Positions 43,213 through 51,869 of a stretch of 64,000 bases of DNA are shown piece after piece. The notes below the pieces were generated by a model that worked only from the letters and a program-made list of their open reading frames with translations, did not search any database and had not been told where the DNA came from. Position numbers and translations under genes: made by a program. Position 1 is the stretch's first letter. Every line of letters starts with the position of its first letter. The stretch comes from JACVRN01 sp036389255 (GTDB taxonomy: Bacteria > Acidobacteriota > Blastocatellia > Pyrinomonadales > Pyrinomonadaceae), in contig DASVQI010000041.1 of assembly GCA_036389255.1 (NCBI GenBank), forward strand, positions 434,001-498,000, written 5' to 3'.

Positions 43213-44469
43213 TTAAAGAGTTGCCGGCTCGCCTTCCTTGTACCCGTCTGCGTAGGCGTAGCTGAAGTAGAGGGCCAGCAGAAAGGCTACGAGCATGATG
43301 ACGGCGGCCGTCCAGAAGGTGAGTCTGAGGGTGTGGTCGCTCATGTTGTGTACCTGCCGGTCGAAGCCCAGCGTGGCGACGGCGCTGTAAATCATGGCCG
43401 AAGCGATGAGAGGCCCGACCGCGCGCGCAAGGCTCGCCACCGATTGAGTGACGCCGAGCACGCCGCCCTGCTCCGCTCGCCCCGCGCTCTTGGACGCGAG
43501 GCTCGTGAGCGACGGCGTGGAGAGCGCGTTGCCAACCGCGAAGAGCGCCCCGACCGCCAGCAGCACCGCCACTCCCGACTGCGGGCCTGTGAGCGGGATG
43601 ATGAAGAGGCTCGCGGCGAAAAGAAACGCGCCCGTTACTATGAGCCGCAGCTCGCCAAACGTCTTGACCAGCCGCCCGATTAATCCGCCCTGAATGATTG
43701 CGCCAATCACGCCCACGTAACCGAAGAGCCAGCCCGTGTCGTGCGCGTCATAGCCGAAGCGGAACATGGTGAAGAGCGCGAACGACGAAGTCATAATCGA
43801 GAAGGCCACTATGAAGAGAAAGTATATGATAAGCACGAAGGCAAGTCGGCGCTGCTTGAGCGCTTGGAAGAGAGGCTTCCAGCGTCCCGTTGCCGCCGAT
43901 ACCTTCGCCGGATGCTCTTTTGTGACCGTTTCCGGCAGCGTGAAGTAAAGGAGCGTCGCGTTCGCCAGCGCCAGCCCGGCTGCGAAAAGAAAGGGAACCT
44001 CTATGCCCCAACGGCTCAGTATCCCGCCTATGGCCGGGCCGAAGATAAAGCCCAGCCCGAAGGCCGCGCCAATCATGCCCATCCCCTTAGCGCGATTCTC
44101 AGGCGTAGTGACATCGGCAATGTAGGCTTGCGCCGTAGAGATGTTGCCGCCCGAGATTCCGTCAATGATGCGCCCCGCGAAGAGCATCCAAAGCGTAGTG
44201 GCAAGCCCCAGCACGAGAAAGCCTGCGGCTGTCCCAATCAGGCTGATTAAGAGAATAGGACGCCTGCCGTACTTGTCGGAGAGCCTTCCCAGTATGGGCG
44301 AGAAGATAAGCTGCATGATGGAATAGGAGGCAAACAGCAGCCCCACGGCGCTCGGGCTGGCGTTGAAGCGCGTCCCTTCCACATAAAACGGCAGCACGGG
44401 AATGACTATGCCGAAACCTATCAGGTCTATGAAGACTGTGATGAAGATAACCAGTAGCGGAGAACGCAT
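43213..44469 (-). CDS. MFS transporter, DHA1/TetA-like
   Basis: 418 aa from the ATG at 44467-44469 (complement); the frame extends into the hairpin upstream. Twelve hydrophobic segments. Motifs: GFGIVIPVLPFYVEG in TM1, GRLSDKYGRRPILL as the A-loop between TM2 and TM3, and GMIGAAFGLGFIFGPAIGG as motif C of drug/H+ antiporters. Likely a proton-coupled efflux pump; whether it exports tetracycline or another compound cannot be told. No regulator gene is adjacent. Confidence 0.88.
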   Translation of the reverse strand: MRSPLLVIFITVFIDLIGFGIVIPVLPFYVEGTRFNASPSAVGLLFASYSIMQLIFSPILGRLSDKYGRRPILLISLIGTAAGFLVLGLATTLWMLFAGRIIDGISGGNISTAQAYIADVTTPENRAKGMGMIGAAFGLGFIFGPAIGGILSRWGIEVPFLFAAGLALANATLLYFTLPETVTKEHPAKVSAATGRWKPLFQALKQRRLAFVLIIYFLFIVAFSIMTSSFALFTMFRFGYDAHDTGWLFGYVGVIGAIIQGGLIGRLVKTFGELRLIVTGAFLFAASLFIIPLTGPQSGVAVLLAVGALFAVGNALSTPSLTSLASKSAGRAEQGGVLGVTQSVASLARAVGPLIASAMIYSAVATLGFDRQVHNMSDHTLRLTFWTAAVIMLVAFLLALYFSYAYADGYKEGEPATL

Positions 44470-44471
44470 AA

Positions 44472-44544
44472 GAGCAGTGACAATTGACGAGCGGCAAGTG
44501 ACGAGCAGCAAGAGTTTATCTCGTCACCTTGTCACCCGTCACCG
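44472..44544. repeat. Heptad inverted repeat, GTGACGA class
   Basis: Left units are GCAGTGA, CAATTGA, CGAGCGG, CAAGTGA, CGAGCAG. Right arm units are CTCGTCA, CCTTGTCA (one extra base), CCCGTCA. It fills the spacer between the DoxX and MFS genes, both minus strand. Confidence 0.8.
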
Positions 44545-44548
44545 ATTT

Positions 44549-44989
44549 TTATCTTCTACGGTCGCGCGGGTGCATCAGGAAGCGGTCTATGGAGGCTTGG
44601 CCGCCTCCGGTTATGATGAGCGTGATGGCCATGGCCAGCAGGGCAAAGGGGAATTCTATGCCGCGATTGTTGGCGAAGAATGCGCCCCAGTGAACGCCAA
44701 TGACTGCTACGAGCATGGTGAGCGCCACGCCCAGAGCGCCGATGCGCGTCAGCGCTCCGAAGAAGATGAGGATGCCGCCCAGAAATTCAGCTATCGCGGC
44801 TGCGGCCAGCCAGAGCCATGACGGGCGCAGGCCCAGAGGGGCTTCGCCTCCGACCCATGCGCTCCAGCCGCGTCCCCCGTATAATCCCAGAACTTTCTGC
44901 GCTCCGTGCGCGAAGATTACGATTCCGAGGGCAATGCGAAGTGGCAGCGTGGCCCAGATGGCGGGCGTAGCAATCAATTTCCTCCACAT
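44549..44989 (-). CDS. DoxX family membrane protein
   Basis: 146 aa with four hydrophobic segments. LRIALGIVIFAHGAQKVLGLYGG is the first DoxX block, and AAIAEFLGGILIFFGALTRIGALGVALTMLVAVI and the conserved HWGAFFANNRGIEFPFALL follow. Inner-membrane protein; the family has been tied to redox and quinone-linked functions. Thioredoxin lies next upstream on the same strand but is separated by a heptad hairpin. Confidence 0.88.
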   Translation of the reverse strand: MWRKLIATPAIWATLPLRIALGIVIFAHGAQKVLGLYGGRGWSAWVGGEAPLGLRPSWLWLAAAAIAEFLGGILIFFGALTRIGALGVALTMLVAVIGVHWGAFFANNRGIEFPFALLAMAITLIITGGGQASIDRFLMHPRDRRR

Positions 44990-45054
44990 CTCATCAGATA
45001 CCTTTCGAGATTCTCATCTAAATGATTTCCCCTGAAATATCGCACTAAAGAAGG

Positions 45055-45149
45055 CAAAAGTAAAAACGGAGGTCGGGAAAAGAATGACAATCCCGCTTTT
45101 CTTTTCCCCGAGACCCGCCGCCTGACACCGGCCGTCTTCTTTACTTTTG
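45055..45149. repeat. Heptad inverted repeat with A/G core, overlaps trxC stop
   Basis: Outer arms CAAAAGTAAA (45055-45064) and TTTACTTTTG (45140-45149) pair perfectly. Inner left GGAGGTCGGGAAAAGAA faces CTTTTCTTTTCCCCGAGACCC; GCCTGAC, ACCGGCC units follow. The stop codon of trxC (complement of 45141-45143) lies inside the outer right arm. Confidence 0.8.
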
Positions 45150-45590
45150 ACTTCCCAGCCTCTGGGCTATGGCCTGCTTGGACTGTAGGCCGACCATGCG
45201 GTCTACCAGCGTGCCGTTCTTGAAGATGAGAAGCGTCGGGATGCTCTGTATGCCGAACTGCGAGGCGGTTACGGGATTTTGGTCAACGTCGAGCTTGGCT
45301 ATTAGGTAGCGCCCGTTCGATTCGGCGGCCAGTTGCTCAAGCACGGGGGCAATCATCCGGCAAGGCCCGCACCATGCGGCCCAGCAATCCAGCAGCACCG
45401 GGCGCGAGCCCGCTTGCAGCACGTCTCGCGCGAACGTGGCGTCCGTCACAGTCAAGGGCTTGCTCGTGTCGCCCCCGCCCCCGGCTGCCTCAAGAGGCGA
45501 GCCGCACCTGCCGCACACGGGCCGTCGTCCTTCGCCCGCTCCCTCGTCAACGCGATTCTTCGCGCCGCACTTCACGCAGCTAACTATCAT
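45141..45590 (-). CDS. trxC: Thioredoxin with N-terminal zinc ribbon (Trx2 type)
   Basis: 149 aa. Two CxxC pairs at the N-terminus (CVKCGAKN and CGRCGSP, residues 5-8 and 26-29) form the zinc finger of thioredoxin 2. The redox active site WCGPC is at Cys74 and Cys77. The cis-Pro block IQSIPTLLIFKNG is present. Reduces disulfides in the cytoplasm; in characterised homologues the zinc domain tunes redox stress response. It ends inside a hairpin repeat. Confidence 0.92.
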   Translation of the reverse strand: MIVSCVKCGAKNRVDEGAGEGRRPVCGRCGSPLEAAGGGGDTSKPLTVTDATFARDVLQAGSRPVLLDCWAAWCGPCRMIAPVLEQLAAESNGRYLIAKLDVDQNPVTASQFGIQSIPTLLIFKNGTLVDRMVGLQSKQAIAQRLGSQK

Positions 45591-45759
45591 CGCTCTTTAT
45601 CCTCCTAAGTGAATCGAAATCCTAAGCCGATTTCATCGCAAAAGTTTTGCAAAGGGGCTGCTGGCGGGCGCATGTCGAGCGGGCGCTTGGCCTGAGCGGC
45701 GCGTTTCGTTGTAAGATGACTTCCTGTTAATCTCCCCGAAAATTTCGTCAGGCAGAAGG

Positions 45760-47622
45760 ATGTTCAGAAGAATGATTCACGCACCCGTGAAGGCTGCGCT
45801 GTCAGCCCTGATACTGTTTTTGGCAGTCTTCGCCGCTCAGGCTCAGAGCTATAATCAAGCGGCTTTGCGGCAGGCGGCCGCGCCCGAAATCTCCTACACA
45901 GTCTCTATGTCCAAGCCCTACACGCACCTGCTTGAGGTGGAGCTGCGGGTGCGCGGTACGCTGGCCGCGCAGACAGATTTAATCATGCCCGTCTGGACGC
46001 CCGGCTCGTATCTGGTGCGAGAGTTCGCGCGGAACGTGCAGGACTTCGACGCTAAAGATGCTGCGGGCCGGACGCTTCGCTGGGCGAAGACCAACAAGAA
46101 CACATGGCGCGTCGAGACAGCAGGCGCGCGAGAGCTTGTCGTAACCTACAACGTTTATGCCAACGAGTTCTCGGTTCGCACTAACGAGTTGACAGACCAG
46201 CACGCCTTCTGGACTAACGCCGCGCTTCTGATGTACCCGAACGGCCAGCTTAAATCGCCCTCGACTCTTCGCGTAGTGCCTTTCGGCAACTGGAAAGTCG
46301 CAACCGCGCTCCCCGCAGCCGCAGGCGGTCGCGCCCTGACTTTCCGCGCAGAGAATTTCGACATCCTCTATGACTCGCCCGTGGAGGCGGGCAACTTCAA
46401 GACGCTATCGTTCGAGGTCAGGGGTGTCCCGCACCGCATCATCATAGACGGCGAAGGCAACTACGACCCGGAGCGCATGCGGCGCGACGTCCAGAAGATA
46501 GTAGAGGCGTCCGTCGCTCTCATGGGCGGCGAGATTCCTTATCGTGATTACACCTTCTTTCTTCACACGCCTTCGACGGGCGGCGGCGGGCTAGAGCATC
46601 TGAACTCTACGGCGCTCATCTTCCCGCGCTTCCGCTTTCGTCCTGAAGGGAGCTACAGGAGCTTTCTCTCGCTCGTCTCTCACGAATACTTTCATCTCTG
46701 GAACGTCAAGCGCATACGGCCGGACGCGCTCGGCCCCTTCGATTACACGCAGGAGAACTACACACGGCTGCTCTGGGTGGCCGAAGGCATCACCAGCTAC
46801 TACGAGAACATCATTCTGGTGCGCGCCGGGCTCATCTCCGGCGAAGACTATTTGAACGACTTGGCGACCGCCATAAGGGATTTGCAGAACACGCCCGGGC
46901 GATTCGAGCAGAGTTTGGAAGAGTCCAGCTTCGACGCATGGATAAAGTATTACAGGCCGGACGAGAACTCTGTGAACTCGCAAGTCTCCTACTACGATAA
47001 GGGCGCAATCGTAGGCGCTATGCTAGACCTTGAGATACGGCGCGCATCGAAGGACGCTCACTCGCTGGACGACGTGATGCGCGCTCTCTACGAAGAGTTT
47101 TACAAAAGGGAGCGCAACTACACGCCGGAGGATTTCCAGAGCCTAGCCGAGCGAATGGCCGGCGCGAAGCTGGACAGCTTCTTCGCGCGCTACGTGCGAG
47201 GCCGTGAGGAGATTGATTTCAACTCGATTCTCAATCACGCCGGGCTTTATCTGGACAACAACGGAGCCTCAACGGGCCGCGTAGCGCCCGAGCGAGCCTA
47301 CTTCGGCGCGACTCTCTTCATGGAGGGCAACCGCCTGACGGTCAGAAACGTTCGCGCCGGAACGCCAGCCTACGACCAGGGCATCAACGCCGGTGACGAG
47401 ATAGTGGCGCTCGACGGCATGCGCATCAATCTGGAATCCTTCGACGCGCGGCTCGCGGAGAAGAAGCCCGGCGACCGCGTCACGCTCACGCTCTTTCGCA
47501 AGGATGACCTGCGTACCGTTGAAGTTCGGCTCGGCGGGCGTGCCGTGGCACCCTACCGCATCATGCCAGTCCCGAACCCGACCGAAGCCCAGCGCCAGTC
47601 ATACCGGAAATGGCTCGGCTGA
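45760..47622 (+). CDS. M61 family glycyl-aminopeptidase-like metalloprotease with PDZ
   Basis: 620 aa. A signal peptide (ALSALILFLAVFAAQAQ) indicates export. The zinc motif HEYFH is at residues 308-312 (His308, Glu309, His312), and the third ligand Glu342 is in VAEGITSYYE. The N-terminal beta-rich domain and the Tyr-rich loop after the zinc site (ARNLWNVKR-like HLWNVKRIRPD) fit M61. A PDZ domain occupies about residues 505-605 (LTVRNVRAGTPAYDQGINAGDEIVALDG). Cleaves peptides in the envelope. Confidence 0.93.
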   Translation: MFRRMIHAPVKAALSALILFLAVFAAQAQSYNQAALRQAAAPEISYTVSMSKPYTHLLEVELRVRGTLAAQTDLIMPVWTPGSYLVREFARNVQDFDAKDAAGRTLRWAKTNKNTWRVETAGARELVVTYNVYANEFSVRTNELTDQHAFWTNAALLMYPNGQLKSPSTLRVVPFGNWKVATALPAAAGGRALTFRAENFDILYDSPVEAGNFKTLSFEVRGVPHRIIIDGEGNYDPERMRRDVQKIVEASVALMGGEIPYRDYTFFLHTPSTGGGGLEHLNSTALIFPRFRFRPEGSYRSFLSLVSHEYFHLWNVKRIRPDALGPFDYTQENYTRLLWVAEGITSYYENIILVRAGLISGEDYLNDLATAIRDLQNTPGRFEQSLEESSFDAWIKYYRPDENSVNSQVSYYDKGAIVGAMLDLEIRRASKDAHSLDDVMRALYEEFYKRERNYTPEDFQSLAERMAGAKLDSFFARYVRGREEIDFNSILNHAGLYLDNNGASTGRVAPERAYFGATLFMEGNRLTVRNVRAGTPAYDQGINAGDEIVALDGMRINLESFDARLAEKKPGDRVTLTLFRKDDLRTVEVRLGGRAVAPYRIMPVPNPTEAQRQSYRKWLG

Positions 47623-47637
47623 AAGCCGTAAAACAAG

Positions 47638-47714
47638 GCGGAAGGGATTGATTCATTTTTTCATTGTTTCATTGAATAAATGAACAGATGATTCAATGAA
47701 TCAATCCCTTCCGC
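47638..47714. repeat. Heptad inverted repeat with perfect 20-bp arms, TTCATTG class
   Basis: 47638-47657 is the exact reverse complement of 47695-47714. Between them lie further units (CATTGTT, TCATTGA, ATAAATG, AACAGAT). It is placed between the M61 stop and the SDR gene; A-rich and T-rich flanks extend the pairing. Confidence 0.87.
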
Positions 47715-47773
47715 ATTTCTCTCTTTCCCTTTTTCCTTTTGCCTTCTATTATGCAAGGGGGAGTTGTTTCGAG

Positions 47774-48517
47774 ATGGAATTTGACGCAAAGGTTGCGATT
47801 ATCACGGGGGCGGCTTCGGGAATCGGGCGCTCGTGCGCGATGGAACTGGCGCGGCGCGGCGCTAATATCTGCGTAGTAGATCAGGCGGGCGAGGATGTGA
47901 TGATACAGACCTCGCATCTTCTGAAGGAGACGGGCGCGCGTGTCGCTACCTTCACGGCTGACGTGACTGACCACGGCAAAGCCTCGCGCATAGTGGCGGA
48001 GACTCGCGCCCGGATGGGTCGCGTTGACATGCTCGTAAGCGCGGCCGGCATAAACTCGGACGCGCCCATCTGGGACATCACGGAGTCACAGTGGGATAGG
48101 GTCTTGAACGTCAATCTCAAGGGAACCTTCAACTATCTTCATGCGGTCGCGCCGCTCTTCCGCGAGCAGCGCTACGGCAAGATAGTCAACATAGCCTCGA
48201 TTCAGGCGTTGCGCGGAAGCTTCGGCATCAGCAACTACGCCGCGTCTAAGGCCGGAGTCATAGGGCTGACGAAATCGGCTGCCGTTGAGCTTGGGCGCTC
48301 GAACGTGAACGTCAACGCAGTCGCGCCCGGTTTCATACGCACGCCCATGACCGAACGACTCCCGGCACGCATCATGGAAGAAGCCGAGCGCGAAGCCGTC
48401 CTTGGACGCATAGGCGAGCCGCAGGACGTTGCCAACCTCGTAGCCTTTCTCTGCTCAGAGCTGGCCCGCCATATCACAGGCGAAGTCATCAAAGTGGACG
48501 GCGGCCAGCTTATCTGA
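47774..48517 (+). CDS. Short-chain dehydrogenase/reductase, FabG-like
   Basis: 247 aa from the ATG at 47774, chosen because GGGGGAG lies 10 nt upstream and the N-terminus EFDAKVAIITGAASGIG then starts the Rossmann fold; the upstream frame extension falls in the hairpin. NAD(P)-binding GAASGIG is at residues 12-18. NVNLKGTFNYLHA, the catalytic NIASIQ Ser, and SNYAASK (Tyr and Lys) are all present. The end GEVIKVDGGQL is typical. Paired with an enoyl-CoA hydratase, so beta-oxidation-like or fatty-acid-type reduction is plausible. Confidence 0.9.
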   Translation: MEFDAKVAIITGAASGIGRSCAMELARRGANICVVDQAGEDVMIQTSHLLKETGARVATFTADVTDHGKASRIVAETRARMGRVDMLVSAAGINSDAPIWDITESQWDRVLNVNLKGTFNYLHAVAPLFREQRYGKIVNIASIQALRGSFGISNYAASKAGVIGLTKSAAVELGRSNVNVNAVAPGFIRTPMTERLPARIMEEAEREAVLGRIGEPQDVANLVAFLCSELARHITGEVIKVDGGQLI

Positions 48518-48532
48518 ACTTTTTTGTCAAAG

Positions 48533-49312
48533 ATGAAGAGCGACTTCCAGCACATACGTTTCAGCATCAAAGACCGCGTCGGGCGCATCACCATGGCGCG
48601 GCCCCCGCTCAACATTCTCAACATAGCCATGATGCGGGAGATGGGCGAGTGCTTGAACGAGTGCATGGCTGCTCGCGACATGGTGGCGATTGTCTTTGAC
48701 GCCGTGCCTGAGTCGCGTGCCTTCAGCGCGGGCGTCGCCGTAGAGGAGCATGTGGAAGAGACTATCTACCAGATGCTCGAATCCTTTCACACCATCTTCC
48801 GCATGCTCGAACAGATTGCCAAGCCGACGGTCGCGGTCGTCAATGGCGCGGCGCTGGGCGGCGGCTGCGAGCTGGTGGCGGCCTGCGATTTCTGCATAGC
48901 CACGGAGAGCGCACGCTTCGGCCAGCCGGAAATTAAGCTCGGAGTCTTCCCGCCCGTAGCCGCAGTGCTTCTCCCGCGCATCATAGGAGAACGGCGCGCA
49001 CGCGAGCTTATCCTGACGGGCGAGCTGATAGATGCCGGGGAGGCGGCGCGGCTCGGGCTAATCAACATGGTTGTGCCCGCTTCTCAGCTTGAGCAAAAGA
49101 CGGAAGAACTGCTCGTCCGCCTGCGGGAATTGTCTGCGCCTGCGCTCGAATCCGCTCGCCGTGCAATTGATATGGGGCGCGGACGTTCTTTTGAAGAGGC
49201 TTTGACGAAGGTCGAAGACCTCTACTTGAATGAGCTGATGAAAACCGACGACGCGCGCGAGGGCGTCAACGCTTTCATGGAAAAACGCAAGCCCACCTGG
49301 CGCAACAGGTGA
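48533..49312 (+). CDS. Enoyl-CoA hydratase/isomerase family protein
   Basis: 259 aa from the ATG at 48533; a TTG at 48524 is also possible. Crotonase fold: the oxyanion-hole blocks FSAGVAVEEH and VNGAALGGGCELVAACDF, then EIKLGVFPP. The ARPPLNILNIAMMREM start and the VEETIYQMLESFHTIFRML segment resemble cyclohexa-1,5-diene-1-carbonyl-CoA hydratases, but I would not assign that role without a search. Spaced 15 bp after the SDR gene, so likely one transcript acting on a CoA thioester. Confidence 0.87.
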   Translation: MKSDFQHIRFSIKDRVGRITMARPPLNILNIAMMREMGECLNECMAARDMVAIVFDAVPESRAFSAGVAVEEHVEETIYQMLESFHTIFRMLEQIAKPTVAVVNGAALGGGCELVAACDFCIATESARFGQPEIKLGVFPPVAAVLLPRIIGERRARELILTGELIDAGEAARLGLINMVVPASQLEQKTEELLVRLRELSAPALESARRAIDMGRGRSFEEALTKVEDLYLNELMKTDDAREGVNAFMEKRKPTWRNR

Positions 49313-49318
49313 AAAAGC

Positions 49319-49408
49319 AGGTCGCGGGTATCAGGGGCCGGGTGCCGGGAAAAGAAAGTCCGATTCTCTTTTTCTTACTGGCACCCGGCCCCTGATACCC
49401 GACACCCA
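49319..49408. repeat. Heptad inverted repeat with perfect 21-bp inner arms and A/G core
   Basis: 49326-49346 is the exact complement of 49380-49400. Units read GGGTATC, AGGGGCC, GGGTGCC on the left and GGCACCC, GGCCCCT, GATACCC, GACACCC on the right. The centre carries AAAAGAAAG facing CTTTTTCTT. Confidence 0.9.
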
Positions 49409-49418
49409 ATTGGATTTT

Positions 49419-50369
49419 ATGTTTTACGAATTTCTCAAGAAGTATTACAGGCGTGGGGCGTTGGCCTTTCTGTTCGCCGTGTGGCTGTCAGCCGGTCTGT
49501 CTTTGCCTATCGGCGTCACTACAGCGCAGGAGAGGACAACCGCACAGGAGACGCCCGGACACACGCACGACACCTACAAGCCGCAGCGCACGGGCGCTCC
49601 GCTTCCGACCAACGCGGGCAACATAGTTGAGCGGGCCATGAACACCGTCTGCACGGAGCGCGTCTCAGACCCGCTTGGGAGCATCCCCATTGACGAGATG
49701 CAGGCCCGGCCCTCGCTTCCCTTGAAAGACCCGGCCGCAGCAGCCGGAGCAGCACGCGCCGAGCGCCTTCTGCCCATAGCCAAGGAGCTTGCCATTAATG
49801 CTCTGACCAAATTGGCGCGCGAAAACAGGATAGAGGAATGGAGGCTGCGCGTAGCGGCCCGCCGCATTCAGTCGGTCATACGCATCAAGCCGGACGTTGA
49901 CCTGCGCGACAACGCTTCCGTGATTATGATAGACCCACACACCATATACTTCGGCACAATCTTTCTGGCCGGGCTGCCGTCCGATGAGGGAATGATTAGT
50001 GTAATCGCGCACGAGATAACGCACATAGCCGACGGGCGCGACGACAATCTGGCCCCGCTCTTTAGACAGGTGGGGAGCCGCGCGATTAACCTGACGGGGC
50101 TCAGCATCACTGGCCGCCGCCCTGAGGAATTGACCTGCGACTGGGTGGGCGCACTCTCCGCGCGCGCCTACATTGAGCGCTCCCCGAACAAGGAGCCGCT
50201 CGTGCGTCGCTTGGCCCGGCTGGTGGAACATAACTGCGTTGACGAAGACGACACGGACGAAGACCACCTCTCGCCGCGAAACACCATGCGCGCCCTCTTC
50301 GCACTGGACACAAAGCTCGCCAGCGAAGTCCTCAGCAAAGAGGCGACAGAAACCAGAACCTTCCGTTAA
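49419..50369 (+). CDS. Exported M48-like metalloprotease
   Basis: 316 aa from ATG 49419 (a TTG at 49410 also opens the frame). N-terminal hydrophobic segment (ALAFLFAVWLSAGLSL) is a signal peptide or anchor. The gluzincin zinc motif HEITH is at His198, Glu199, His202, with EELTCD (Glu237, Asp241) as the M48-type ExxxD element. A Ala-rich helix of about 50 residues precedes it. Substrate unknown; similar proteins take part in envelope quality control. Confidence 0.82.
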   Translation: MFYEFLKKYYRRGALAFLFAVWLSAGLSLPIGVTTAQERTTAQETPGHTHDTYKPQRTGAPLPTNAGNIVERAMNTVCTERVSDPLGSIPIDEMQARPSLPLKDPAAAAGAARAERLLPIAKELAINALTKLARENRIEEWRLRVAARRIQSVIRIKPDVDLRDNASVIMIDPHTIYFGTIFLAGLPSDEGMISVIAHEITHIADGRDDNLAPLFRQVGSRAINLTGLSITGRRPEELTCDWVGALSARAYIERSPNKEPLVRRLARLVEHNCVDEDDTDEDHLSPRNTMRALFALDTKLASEVLSKEATETRTFR

Positions 50370-50372
50370 AAA

Positions 50373-50446
50373 GCAGTTTTCAGTTTTTAGTTCTCAGTTT
50401 TCAGCAAGAAGACAAGTCTGCTTTTTCTGAGAACTGAAAACTGTCT
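50373..50446. repeat. Heptad inverted repeat, CAGTTTT class
   Basis: Left units are CAGTTTT, CAGTTTT, TAGTTCT, CAGTTTT, CAGCAAG. Right arm units are TGAGAAC, TGAAAAC, TG. Begins about four bases after the M48-like gene's stop. Confidence 0.82.
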
Positions 50447-50495
50447 TGTTGACACCTGAGCACCCGGCTTCCTATCATCAAGCGCGAGTAATGGG

Positions 50496-51770
50496 ATGAT
50501 GATGAAAGATAAACAGGGGCCGGGAGAGTGTGTAAAGCCTTCGGTGCGCGGGTCGTGCAGCCGTAAACGGGGCGTCGCGCCATTCACGCGTCGCGCCTTC
50601 CTCGTGAAGCTTTTCGCGCTGCTGTCTATGGTTGCTTTGGCAGGCGCGGGCTGCCGCACGGGGCTACTGGATAAGAAAGGCGTTGTGCCGCGCACGCTCA
50701 GGGACGTACCGGCCCAGAGGCTCGCCTACAATTTTCACGCAGACGTTGCCGCGCCTACGGGCTTTTCGGAAGCTCAGAGCACGCACACTCGTCTTGAGGC
50801 CGTGCAGAGGGATTTCGACGAGCGGCGAAAAGAGGACGCGCTCGTGCGAACGGTCACGTCGCCCGACGGCCAGAGGGCGCTTGCGCTCTATGAGACGGGC
50901 GAAACCGAGCAGAGCACTTTTCGCATAGACATGTATGCGGCCGCCGGAACATTCTTACGCAACGTCAGCCCGCCCGAGATGGCCGGTGTCTTTGTAGCCA
51001 CAGTCGCGTGGTCGCCCGACGGCAATTACATAGCCTTCATAGCCCGTCGCAGCAGCAGCGCCCGCCCGCCCGCGTCACAGCCGCCCGACGCGGCTGCAAG
51101 CGCGCCTGAGCCTTCCGCCTCGGTCGCTCCCGTCTTCGCTCCGGTTCAGACCTTCAGCACGGAGCAGATTTATATCTGCAACCGCGACGGCTTCGACCTT
51201 AAGCCTGTGACGACGCGTGACGGCCTTATATACTTTTATCTTGCATGGTCGCCGGACAGCACCGGGCTCGTGGCGATGGCCTGCACCGAGGACGAATGGA
51301 ACGCGCGCCCTGCCGAGCTTCTGCCTGCGGGGCGTCCGCGTCTGGTTAATTTGAGCGGGCAGGAGCGATTGTTGGACGACCGCTCTACGGACGTGTTGCC
51401 CGTCTGGTCGCCGGACTCTTCCAAAATCTCCACGGCCTTCGAGACTGAGGTCGCAATCTACGACGCCCTGACGGATTCTCCTACGAACGCGCGCATAGGT
51501 TTGCGTGAGCCGCTCATAGCAGCATCCACCGATTACGACCAGAAGAATTTTAAGAAGAAGCCGGGCGAGGCCGCTTCGAAGCCGCAGAGCGCAGCGCTGC
51601 CCGTCTCCTTCAATCCGGTCGTGCGTCTGGCGTGGCCGCGCCCCGAAACGCTATACCTTGAGACAGGCTTTCTACGCATCTACGCGAACGAGCCCGTGAG
51701 CAACTACCTGCGATGGCACAGGCTCGATTTGAGTATGCAGGCCACGCAGCTCGGCCAACTGATACGCTGA
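50496..51770 (+). CDS. Tat-exported lipoprotein with WD40-like propeller
   Basis: About 424 aa; three in-frame ATGs at 50496-50502 make the exact start uncertain. The twin-arginine motif TRRAFLVK (residues 31-38) is followed by a hydrophobic segment and a lipobox-like LAGAGC (Cys about 53), so it may be a Tat-exported lipoprotein. PD40-type repeats of a beta-propeller recur (SPDGQRALALYETG, VAWSPDGNYIAFIARRSS, LAWSPDSTGLVAMA, WSPDSSKISTAF). The Pro/Ala/Ser-rich insert near residues 190-215 is low complexity. Likely envelope-anchored; role unknown. Confidence 0.78.
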   Translation: MMMKDKQGPGECVKPSVRGSCSRKRGVAPFTRRAFLVKLFALLSMVALAGAGCRTGLLDKKGVVPRTLRDVPAQRLAYNFHADVAAPTGFSEAQSTHTRLEAVQRDFDERRKEDALVRTVTSPDGQRALALYETGETEQSTFRIDMYAAAGTFLRNVSPPEMAGVFVATVAWSPDGNYIAFIARRSSSARPPASQPPDAAASAPEPSASVAPVFAPVQTFSTEQIYICNRDGFDLKPVTTRDGLIYFYLAWSPDSTGLVAMACTEDEWNARPAELLPAGRPRLVNLSGQERLLDDRSTDVLPVWSPDSSKISTAFETEVAIYDALTDSPTNARIGLREPLIAASTDYDQKNFKKKPGEAASKPQSAALPVSFNPVVRLAWPRPETLYLETGFLRIYANEPVSNYLRWHRLDLSMQATQLGQLIR

Positions 51771-51780
51771 GAGCGTATCA
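51760..51780 (+). other. 9-bp perfect hairpin spanning the stop codon
   Basis: TGATACGCT (51760-51768) and AGCGTATCA (51772-51780) pair around a GAG loop; the TGA stop of the propeller lipoprotein is in this hairpin. It is followed by AAAAAT rather than T-run, so it is not a standard terminator. Confidence 0.55.
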
Positions 51781-51869
51781 AAAATAGGCGCGCACTTTAG
51801 AACCGAATTTTCATCCTCGCCGTAGTAATCTGAGAGCGAACAATTTTAGTAGACCGGAGAAGCTTGAGA

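Noticed and set aside
43213..44469. Tetracycline resistance pump
   Set aside because: Motifs are shared by all DHA1 exporters and no TetR-type regulator is adjacent.
49319..49408. Hairpins as MITE or REP elements of a known transposase
   Set aside because: No shared terminal sequence, no clear target duplication and no transposase or RAYT gene in the window; copies differ in words. I keep mobility open only because of the hyuB copy.
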